Shown here: piece by piece, positions 21,014 through 27,565 of the stretch | How the letters are laid out: the number at the start of each line of letters is the position of its first letter | How positions within the stretch are numbered: position 1 is the first letter of the stretch | NCBI GenBank assembly: GCA_031550435.1 | Contig: JAVBOO010000036.1 | Coordinates: 1-33,964, forward strand | Source of the DNA: JAVBOO01 sp031550435 | Lineage (GTDB): Bacteria > Bacillota > Clostridia > Lachnospirales > WRAX01 | Reading direction: 5' to 3' | DNA length: 33,964 nucleotides | Position numbers and translations under genes: made by a program | Notes under the pieces: model-generated | Databases searched by the model: none | What the model was told of the DNA's origin: nothing | What the model saw: the letters and a program-made list of their open reading frames with translations, nothing else

Positions 21014-22754
21014 TAAACACGCCTATGAGTTAACCGAAATATTTAAGGACATCGAGCTTTATCTTGCCAAAAAGATTTACGATAATTTCGGTGACTTTGA
21101 ATCTTCGGGCAGCTGGCGAGCGAAAAAGCTGATCGCGATAGAAAAATTCCGAAAAGACAACAAAACCTACCTAAGTAGGTACGCTAAAGACTTGCAGAGA
21201 ATTGTTCGCGAATCCATGTACGATAGCTACAAACGTGGACGGAGCAGCCAAGAAGCAAAAGAGCAAAAAGCCATAAGAAAAGGCCACAGGCCACCCAAGA
21301 AAGCACCGCCGTTAAGTTCGAATGATGTTAACGGCGGTAAGATAGTTGAGCTGATTAATTCGGCGCACCACAACCTAACCGAAAAAACACACGCAATATT
21401 GAGGCAGGCCGATGATGTTTACCGCCAAACGATATTTAAGTCACAAATGTTCTTCGCGACGGGCAGCGTAACACTGCCGCAAGCAATAGACATGGCCACG
21501 AAGGACTTTTTGTCCCGGGGACTCGCAACCATAACTTATAAAGACGGACGCATAGTACCGATAGACACATATGCTGAAATGTACCTGCGCACAAATACCA
21601 GTCGGGCTTTCGTCACTGGTGAAGGAACCCGCCGCAATGAATGGGGCGAATCGCTCGTAATATCCACGTCTAAAGGCGCGGCATGTCCGTTTTGCCTCGA
21701 ATGGCAGGGCGTTGTCATGATAGACGATGTTTACAGCGGAGGAAGCGCCGGCGATTACGGCGGTAAATATCCTTTACTGTCAACCGCCATTGCTTCTGGC
21801 TACTATCATCCGAATTGCAAAGATAGTTTCACAGGCTACTATCCGGGCATAAACGACGCGCCGGGCAAGATGACCGACGCCGAGATATCCGAGGCGCAGC
21901 GCGTATATAAGCTTGAGCAGCGGCAGCGATATAACGAGCGTCAGGTTCGCAAATATAAACGCCTGGAAGCGGGGAGCGTCGAACCGGGCAACAAGGAGAA
22001 ATACGGGGGTAAGGTTAAAGCTTGGCAGGCCGAGCAACGGCGGTTTATAAGCGGAAACCCGGAGTTAAGAAGAGATTACACAAGGGAAAAGGACAGGCTT
22101 TCAAAACTTCAACTGGCTTCGCTCCCTACTTCCGGATCCGGCGGGGCAAGCCCATCCGGCTTTGACTTGCAAGCTGAACTAGCTAAGGCGCGGGAATCAT
22201 ACACAAGGCTCCCCCCTAAGGCATCACAGGCACTTGATAACGTATTGAAGGATGCCGGGAATTTCAACATTGATAAAAACTCGGTTGAGCCGATGTACTA
22301 CGACCCGAACAAGTATGAAATTGTTATGAATCCGGATCATAGCAGCTTTTCTGATATTGATTTCCCCGCCGCCATAGCACACGAAGCAGCCCACAAAATG
22401 GATTACGAATACCTTCATTCGCACAAGGATAAAGACTTTGCGAACGCTGTATCAGACGCATCCGATAAGGTTACAACTGACTCCGAGCGCTTCAGCAAGC
22501 TGTTGAAGAAAGAAGAGTATTATGATAATATGACAATCGGAGACGTTATTTCCGCGCTGTCAGAAGGGGAACTAAACGAAGGATATTATCATGAAAAAGA
22601 CTATTGGAGCCAGAAAGGGTCTAAAGAGCTTGAGATATTCGCGGATATGTTTTCTTCGTTGGCAACAGAAGACGAGATAGCGCTCAACTTCATAAAGTCT
22701 GAATTTCCGGGCATTTTTGAAGCATTCAATAAGCTTGTGTTGAGGATGAGATGA
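21006..22754 (+). CDS. MuF-type minor capsid protein fused to a zincin metallopeptidase domain
   Basis: The product is 582 aa. Residues 1-290 match phage minor capsid protein 2/MuF (YLRTNTSRAFVTGEGTRRNE, CPFCLEWQGV, YYHPNCKDSF). After a coiled charged linker and a Gly/Ser stretch near 375-385, residues about 390-582 form a separate domain with HEAAH at 459-463 and ELEIFADMF, whose E543 could be the third zinc ligand. This layout fits capsid-borne polymorphic toxin effectors carried into the next host. The start is TTG after GGTGGTG. The peptidase substrate is unknown. Confidence 0.85.
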   Translation: MADKHAYELTEIFKDIELYLAKKIYDNFGDFESSGSWRAKKLIAIEKFRKDNKTYLSRYAKDLQRIVRESMYDSYKRGRSSQEAKEQKAIRKGHRPPKKAPPLSSNDVNGGKIVELINSAHHNLTEKTHAILRQADDVYRQTIFKSQMFFATGSVTLPQAIDMATKDFLSRGLATITYKDGRIVPIDTYAEMYLRTNTSRAFVTGEGTRRNEWGESLVISTSKGAACPFCLEWQGVVMIDDVYSGGSAGDYGGKYPLLSTAIASGYYHPNCKDSFTGYYPGINDAPGKMTDAEISEAQRVYKLEQRQRYNERQVRKYKRLEAGSVEPGNKEKYGGKVKAWQAEQRRFISGNPELRRDYTREKDRLSKLQLASLPTSGSGGASPSGFDLQAELAKARESYTRLPPKASQALDNVLKDAGNFNIDKNSVEPMYYDPNKYEIVMNPDHSSFSDIDFPAAIAHEAAHKMDYEYLHSHKDKDFANAVSDASDKVTTDSERFSKLLKKEEYYDNMTIGDVISALSEGELNEGYYHEKDYWSQKGSKELEIFADMFSSLATEDEIALNFIKSEFPGIFEAFNKLVLRMR

Positions 22755-22755
22755 C

Positions 22756-22944
22756 ATGTATAAAAAAGGATTTTTAGAACGCTATATCAAGAAAATGTTG
22801 GCCCAACAAGATACCAAGCCAATCTTTGAGGAATACAAGAAACTCTTTGGAAAATACCCCGGCTACTGCCTTAATGTCACCGATGAAAGACGAATCGAAA
22901 TAATCAAAAAAGAGATATCCGAAGCAAAAAGCGCTCGCCCATAG
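22756..22944 (+). CDS. small protein downstream of the MuF-peptidase gene
   Basis: The product is 62 aa, basic and helical (FLERYIKKMLAQ, FEEYKKLFGKYPGY). It starts 2 nt after the stop of the MuF-peptidase gene with GAGGATGAG upstream, and its stop lies inside a hairpin. No family was recognised. Tight linkage to a toxin-like domain makes an immunity or chaperone role worth considering, but nothing in the sequence proves it. Confidence 0.65.
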   Translation: MYKKGFLERYIKKMLAQQDTKPIFEEYKKLFGKYPGYCLNVTDERRIEIIKKEISEAKSARP

Positions 22945-22960
22945 GTAAGCGCTTTTATAT
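22928..22960 (+). terminator. terminator-like hairpin over the end of the small gene
   Basis: AAAGCGCT (22928-22935) pairs with AGCGCTTT (22948-22955) and is followed by TATATTG. The T tract is short, so it may attenuate rather than stop transcription ahead of the capsid genes. Confidence 0.55.
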
Positions 22961-23036
22961 TGCCCATACCCGCGCCGGAGGCGTTAAACTGCGTGAGGTC
23001 AACCTTTAAGACTTAAAACAAAGAGAGGGATTAACT

Positions 23037-23645
23037 ATGATGTTCAAGAAAGACAGAAACAAACTGCCGTTAAAGCTCAGACTTAATTTTTTCAGCAGCC
23101 CCGATGATAAAACCGACGGAGAACAAAGGACGGAAGAAGGCGATGAACCTGAGAAAACTTATACACGAGCCGAGTTAGATGTCGAGATTGAAAAAGCTGT
23201 TAAGAAACGGCTAAAAGAAAAATCGGCGGCTAAACCGAAACAGCCGGAAACGGAAAAATCTTTAGAGCCGCTACCGGATGAAACACCCTCGCCCGACAAT
23301 TCAGCCGAAATCGAAGCCATGCGCAATGAGCTTGCGGTTGAAAAAATCAAGTCTGCTATGGCTGTAGCCGGAATCAGGCCGGAGAGGATTGTTAGAGCGT
23401 CTCACATGATATCGCTCGAAGCTGTGCTCGAAGACGGAAAACTCAATGACAGCTTGCTCAAGAAAGAAATGGAAGGACTTATCAAGGAATTTCCCGAGCT
23501 TAAAGCCGCAACAGGCGAACCAGTTAAAGGGTTCAAGATCGGAGCGGACGGCAGCGACAGCAACGAACCTGCGAAGGCGCCGAAAAAGCCCGTCGACAGG
23601 ATAGCATTCAAAACAAAATCATTATTCAACGGAAAGGATGACTAA
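23037..23645 (+). CDS. capsid scaffolding protein (DUF4355-like)
   Basis: The product is 202 aa. It is highly charged, with a proline/acidic stretch (about 60-90) followed by a coiled segment (AEIEAMRNELAVEKIKSAMA), an HTH-like tail and a basic C-terminus (KKPVDRIAFKTKSLF). This and its position directly before the major capsid gene fit a scaffold. AGAGAGGG precedes the ATG at 23037; the next codon is also ATG. Confidence 0.82.
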   Translation: MMFKKDRNKLPLKLRLNFFSSPDDKTDGEQRTEEGDEPEKTYTRAELDVEIEKAVKKRLKEKSAAKPKQPETEKSLEPLPDETPSPDNSAEIEAMRNELAVEKIKSAMAVAGIRPERIVRASHMISLEAVLEDGKLNDSLLKKEMEGLIKEFPELKAATGEPVKGFKIGADGSDSNEPAKAPKKPVDRIAFKTKSLFNGKDD

Positions 23646-23647
23646 AC

Positions 23648-24595
23648 ATGCCAGGAATCACAGGACAAGGAACAACTTTTAACCTCCCCAATTTTGTAGG
23701 GGAAATATTTGAACTGACACCGAGCGACACACCTTTTTTAAGCGCAATCGGCGGCTTAACCGGTGGACGATCTACGACTTCATCTAAATTTCAGTGGCAG
23801 ACATATGACCTGCGCGAAGCAGGGCAAAACGTCAAGCTTGAAGGCGCGGACGCTCCGCAGGGCGAAGCTCGTGTGCGTGTACCCGTCAGCAATATTGTGC
23901 AGATTCATCAAGAGACTATCGATGTGTCGTACTCAAAACAGGGGGCGCACGGACAGTATTCAGGCGCAAATATAGCCGGAAATAACCCAGTCAAAAATGA
24001 GCTTGACTTTCAAACAGAGGCGATGCTTAAGCAAATAGCGCGTGATATCGAATTCAGCTTTATCTGTGGTAAATACAACGAACCCGCGAATAATACCGCG
24101 GCAAGAAAAACCCGCGGATTACTCGAGGCCATAACGACAAATGTTGTTACAAACGGCACTCCCGCAGCGCTTACCGCCAAAATGGTTCTTGACCTAATGC
24201 AAAAGATATATGACAACGGCGGCATCAAGGAATCCGAAGCTGCTACTATTATGGTCAACAGCGTCGTTAAACGCCAGCTAACTGATGCATTTGTCACAAG
24301 CAAGAACTATCAGGAACAATCGCGCAATGTCGGCGGCATTAACCTGCAGACTATAGAAACAGACTTCGGCAAGATTAACATCATGCTGAACCGCTATATG
24401 CCTAAAGATGAGCTTGCTGTCGTGTCAATGGAAATGTGCGCTCCCGTATTCTTCCTTGTTCCAAACAAAGGATTTCTGTTTATCGAGGAGCTTGCGAAAA
24501 CAGGCGCAAGCACGAAATATCAGATATATGGCGAAATCGGGCTTGAGTACGGAAACGAGATGGCACACGGCAAAATCATGGGATTGGGGGTGTAG
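23648..24595 (+). CDS. major capsid protein (SU10-like HK97 fold)
   Basis: The product is 315 aa. The N-terminal FNLPNFVGEIFELTPSDTPF and LSAIGG, the FQWQTYDLREA strand, and the C-terminal YQIYGEIGLEYGNEMAHGKI fit the SU10/DUF5309 major capsid family with an HK97 fold. GGAAAGGATGAC lies upstream and only 2 nt separate it from the scaffold. It is probably the most abundant virion protein. Confidence 0.92.
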   Translation: MPGITGQGTTFNLPNFVGEIFELTPSDTPFLSAIGGLTGGRSTTSSKFQWQTYDLREAGQNVKLEGADAPQGEARVRVPVSNIVQIHQETIDVSYSKQGAHGQYSGANIAGNNPVKNELDFQTEAMLKQIARDIEFSFICGKYNEPANNTAARKTRGLLEAITTNVVTNGTPAALTAKMVLDLMQKIYDNGGIKESEAATIMVNSVVKRQLTDAFVTSKNYQEQSRNVGGINLQTIETDFGKINIMLNRYMPKDELAVVSMEMCAPVFFLVPNKGFLFIEELAKTGASTKYQIYGEIGLEYGNEMAHGKIMGLGV

Positions 24596-24597
24596 GC

Positions 24598-24822
24598 GTG
24601 ACAGTCGAATCGACCAAGTATAAAAATCTTTCGGTTCACGATATCGGTGTAACCTTTAACAACGGATTTGCAGTTGTGGAAGAGCAAGAAAAGATAGATG
24701 TCCTTAAGGCTATGAGCGCTTACGGGTTTATTTTTCACAATGTTGAAGAGAGCAATAACGAAAGCAATAACGAAAGCAATAACGAGAGCAATAACGAAAG
24801 CAAGAAAAAACCAAAGAAATGA
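24598..24822 (+). CDS. small head protein with tandem NNES tail
   Basis: The product is 74 aa. Residues 1-50 are a compact domain (DIGVTFNNGFAVVEEQEKID); residues 50-66 are four NNES units followed by a lysine tail. Genes at this place after the major capsid protein often encode small head-associated proteins. It starts at GTG 2 nt after the capsid stop; no strong ribosome site is seen. Confidence 0.7.
   Translation: MTVESTKYKNLSVHDIGVTFNNGFAVVEEQEKIDVLKAMSAYGFIFHNVEESNNESNNESNNESNNESKKKPKK
24748..24807 (+). repeat. five tandem 12-bp units encoding NNES repeats
   Basis: Five units of the form GARAGCAATAAC (the last degenerate) lie end to end. The period is in frame, so slippage would alter tail length without a frameshift. 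Confidence 0.85.
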
Positions 24823-24831
24823 GGCGGTTTT

Positions 24832-25215
24832 ATGCACTCGTACTCCGATGCTGATTACTACCGCAGCATATACAAAGGCGGGTTTAAAGGCACGGGAGAA
24901 GAGCTTAACCGCCTTTTATACTTGGCAAGCCGCAAGATAGATGAGCTGACGTTTAACAGAATTGTATCGCTTGATTTTGACAGCCTGACGAATTTTCGCA
25001 AACAATTAATTCGTCAGGCCTGTTGTTTGCAAGCCGATTTTTACGCCGAAAACGGTACGGACAGCCGAAACACGATACAGAGCTACTCGGTACTGGATAT
25101 ATCTGTCAGCTATAACAATTCTACAAGCCCTAACAGCGCCGCTAGGCTTAACGGGGTTTCCGAGTCTGCGTATATGCTTATCAACCAAACAGGCCTTATG
25201 TCGAGAGGGGTGTAG
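24832..25215 (+). CDS. head-tail connector protein (gp6-like)
   Basis: The product is 127 aa. SDADYYRSIYKGG, LNRLLYLASRKIDELTFNRI and FRKQLIRQACCLQADFY are the helical pattern of phage gp6/gp15-like connectors, which sit under the portal. GAGGCGG lies before the ATG. It is followed immediately by the next joining protein. Confidence 0.82.
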   Translation: MHSYSDADYYRSIYKGGFKGTGEELNRLLYLASRKIDELTFNRIVSLDFDSLTNFRKQLIRQACCLQADFYAENGTDSRNTIQSYSVLDISVSYNNSTSPNSAARLNGVSESAYMLINQTGLMSRGV

Positions 25216-25217
25216 CC

Positions 25218-25565
25218 TTGAAGTTACCGTTTCCCGATTATTTATGCGTTACTCCCTGTTCCGTCAAAGTCTTCGGAGGGTTAAGCGAAAATACGGGAGC
25301 ACCTATTACTGTTCTGGATTGGCGTGGTTTCTGCGTCTATAGTGAGGGCGGCAGCAGCATAACCGCCGAGGACGACCGAAAAATAAAATTAAACGCCAAG
25401 GCCATTTTTAAAGGTGATATTGCTCCTAACATACCGACATTTGCCGACGGCGAATTTACGGTTTTCCCCGGAGAACCGAAAGAGCGTAAAATGCGGATAT
25501 ACAACGGGCACAGGCCGCGCAATCCCGACGGTACGGTACATCATACCTCATTGGAGATGATATAG
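25218..25565 (+). CDS. head closure/minor capsid protein 1-like
   Basis: The product is 115 aa beginning MKLPFPDYLCVTPCSVKVFG, the typical start of minor capsid protein 1 (PF10665). It is beta-rich and should form a ring in the head-tail connector. The start is TTG after GAGAGGGGTG. It overlaps the next gene by one base. Confidence 0.78.
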   Translation: MKLPFPDYLCVTPCSVKVFGGLSENTGAPITVLDWRGFCVYSEGGSSITAEDDRKIKLNAKAIFKGDIAPNIPTFADGEFTVFPGEPKERKMRIYNGHRPRNPDGTVHHTSLEMI

Positions 25566-25942
25566 TGGGCGTTAAGGTTACTATGCATAAAAACAACATA
25601 CGAAAGTTGACCGACTGCCAGAAAAAAGCCCTCGTTCAAGCCGTTGATGCGATGGTGACCGACCTGAAGCAGTCCTGTACAATGCCGTTTAACGTAGGTA
25701 CAATGCAGAACAGTTCTACCGGCGTAGACGACAGCCGTGCCAATGAGGGCAAAGTCTCAGCGGTTACCGATACTCCTTACGCCGACAGGCTATACCATCA
25801 TCCCGAATATAACTTTCGAACCAATAACAACGCTAACGCGGGCGCAGACTGGTTTGAGCCGTATATACGCGGAAGCAAAAAAAGCTTTATAAAAAACGCC
25901 TACAGCATGAGACTTAAGGCGCTTAACGAGGTGGCTGAATGA
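25565..25942 (+). CDS. head-tail joining/minor capsid protein 2-like
   Basis: The product is 125 aa. The order TPYADRLYHHPEYNFRTNNN then GADWFEPYI is the pattern of HK97 gp10-like/minor capsid 2 (PF11114) proteins. It begins at GTG overlapping the previous stop and overlaps the next gene by 4 nt. It probably helps join head and tail. Confidence 0.75.
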   Translation: MGVKVTMHKNNIRKLTDCQKKALVQAVDAMVTDLKQSCTMPFNVGTMQNSSTGVDDSRANEGKVSAVTDTPYADRLYHHPEYNFRTNNNANAGADWFEPYIRGSKKSFIKNAYSMRLKALNEVAE

Positions 25943-26337
25943 TTACACTCGCGACAATACGAGACTATCTTAGAACCATCCTGCCGATCGGGCAAGCATG
26001 GTTCGGCATAGGCAAGACAGACTCTTCCAAGGATATAGCTCTGTGCCTGTACTCTCGCCCCGAAGGGGCAAGCAACAATATAAAAGTCGGCGGATCGGAG
26101 TGCACAGGCTATTTCACGGAGCCTCTTAAGCTGCTTATCCGATGGGGAAAGGACTCAAGCGCCGCCGATGCCAAGGCGAGAGAGATATTTGAACCGTTAC
26201 GGTCATCACGAATAATTATATCCGGCCGCAATGGTTTTATCCAAACGATATACGCCCACCCGTCTGCCCTCGGTACCGACGAAAAGGGCATTTACGAATA
26301 TTGCATAGATTTTGAACTTTATTACGAAAGGGGCTAG
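25939..26337 (+). CDS. tail terminator/minor capsid protein 3-like
   Basis: The product is 132 aa with a central beta-sheet pattern (DIALCLYSRP, TEPLKLLIRWGKD, YCIDFELYYERG) like tail-terminator proteins and minor capsid protein 3. It precedes the tail tube gene, the normal place for the terminator that caps the tail. Confidence 0.75.
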   Translation: MITLATIRDYLRTILPIGQAWFGIGKTDSSKDIALCLYSRPEGASNNIKVGGSECTGYFTEPLKLLIRWGKDSSAADAKAREIFEPLRSSRIIISGRNGFIQTIYAHPSALGTDEKGIYEYCIDFELYYERG

Positions 26338-26341
26338 ACAC

Positions 26342-26776
26342 ATGCCTGAAATAAGTACCGGAGTATTCCCGGTAAACAATATTAAGTTTAAGATAGGGCC
26401 ATCAGACAGCGCTGCTTTGATGATTGTCAAGGATATGGAAACTTTCAGTATTTCCATGGACAACAATGTCGAGGAATGGGATCCTATGGATCAAAATGGT
26501 TGGAAGAGACGACTGATGACCGGCAAATCAATGACTATAGCACTTGACGGCAAACGCCATTACGGCGACCCCGGCAACGACTATGTCGCGAGTATGGCGC
26601 TAAAAATCGGGCAGGAAGCGACTTGTAAAGTTGAAATCGATTTCCCGGACGGTAGCACTCTTTCCGGCAAGTTTGTTATTAATGTTACCGATAACGGCGG
26701 CGGCGGTTCGATTGAAGTCGGCAAGCTGGCGTTTGAGTTGCAATCGGACGGCGAACCCACATACTCAAAAGCGTAA
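26342..26776 (+). CDS. major tail (tube) protein
   Basis: The product is 144 aa, beta-rich, with the sequence VEEWDPMDQNGWKRRLMTGK followed by SMTIALDGKRHYGDPGNDYV, typical of siphovirus tail-tube proteins. It polymerises around the tape measure. It is followed by a terminator, which is common after the abundantly expressed tube gene. The ATG at 26342 is preceded by AAAGGGG. Confidence 0.88.
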   Translation: MPEISTGVFPVNNIKFKIGPSDSAALMIVKDMETFSISMDNNVEEWDPMDQNGWKRRLMTGKSMTIALDGKRHYGDPGNDYVASMALKIGQEATCKVEIDFPDGSTLSGKFVINVTDNGGGGSIEVGKLAFELQSDGEPTYSKA

Positions 26777-26815
26777 GCTTGCGACAAAGAACTAAAAACT
26801 ATCGGCATGATACTA

Positions 26816-26841
26816 AGCGCCCTCCGGGGCGCTATTATTTT
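26816..26841 (+). terminator. rho-independent terminator after the tail tube gene
   Basis: AGCGCC-x-GGCGCT forms a strong GC stem with a short loop (26816-26833) followed by ATTATTTT. It abuts the ribosome site of the tail chaperone gene and could lower expression of the genes beyond. Confidence 0.8.
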
Positions 26842-26852
26842 GGAGGATAATA

Positions 26853-27206
26853 ATGGGCAAGATATACACTCTTGACAACAAACTATTGACAGAAACACCC
26901 GAAATACGTGTAGGCGATAAGATTTATCCCGTTGACAGCCGCATGAAGACGTTCAAAAAGATGGACGATGCTCTAAAGAAAGCGGGGGAGAGCCGAAAAT
27001 CCCAAGACAGTCAAGAATCCGAAGATCAAGATGAGTTCGATATAATAATCACTCATGCCCTTGGAGCTAACGCGCTAAAGGAAATAAAAGAGAGGGACAT
27101 TCCTTTCCCCGCAATGCGTAAATTGGTCGTGCTCATAATGGCGGCCATGCAGGATATAGAAGAGGAAGAGGCTGAGCGCAGGTTTCGCCAACAGGCCGGC
27201 GCTTAG
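26853..27206 (+). CDS. tail assembly chaperone, short (G-type) product
   Basis: The product is 117 aa. Its start (ETPEIRVGDKIYPVDSRMKT) resembles the N-terminal part of phage Gp15-type chaperones, and its end (AMRKLVVLIMAAMQDIEEEE) the helical part of gpG-like proteins. It ends at a TAG that, in the +1 frame, leads into the second half of the family. GGAGGATAATA precedes the ATG. Confidence 0.8.
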   Translation: MGKIYTLDNKLLTETPEIRVGDKIYPVDSRMKTFKKMDDALKKAGESRKSQDSQESEDQDEFDIIITHALGANALKEIKERDIPFPAMRKLVVLIMAAMQDIEEEEAERRFRQQAGA

Positions 27207-27549
27207 CGAAGAAAGTAGTTACGACATAAACTACGACTGGGCATTAATCGAGTCCAGTTTTGCGGCTCAATACGGAATCAGATTAGCCCGCGAACCGGAT
27301 ATTTCTTGGGTAGAGTTCTCTTGTCTGTTGAGCGGCCTAATGGCCGAAACGCCGTTGGGTCAAGTTATATCCGTGCGCTCGGAGACAGACAGGAAAACAA
27401 TCAAGAATTTTGGGCCTCATGAGCGCCGAATCCGTAGAGAATGGCGCGAATTTAAAACAAGTCAGACACAAAAAACCCTAGACCATTCCGAATGGGATAA
27501 GCGCATTGCAGGGCTGCAAAACGCGCTTTTTTCCTTTTGCTCGGGTTAA
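27205..27549 (+). CDS. tail assembly chaperone extension (T part), probably made by +1 frameshifting
   Basis: This frame encodes SEESSYDINYDWALIESSFA followed by AQYGIRLAREPDISWVEFSC and LLSGLMAETPLGQVISVRS, the C-terminal half of Gp15-type tail chaperones. The open frame begins at 27160 and has no ATG or good start before that homology. It is +1 to the preceding gene, whose last codons are GCT TAG. A +1 slip at GCT would fuse both into about 230 aa. This mirrors the G/GT arrangement of siphoviruses before the tape measure. Confidence 0.75.
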   Translation, partial: SEESSYDINYDWALIESSFAAQYGIRLAREPDISWVEFSCLLSGLMAETPLGQVISVRSETDRKTIKNFGPHERRIRREWREFKTSQTQKTLDHSEWDKRIAGLQNALFSFCSG

Positions 27550-27565
27550 AGGCAGGTGAACAATA

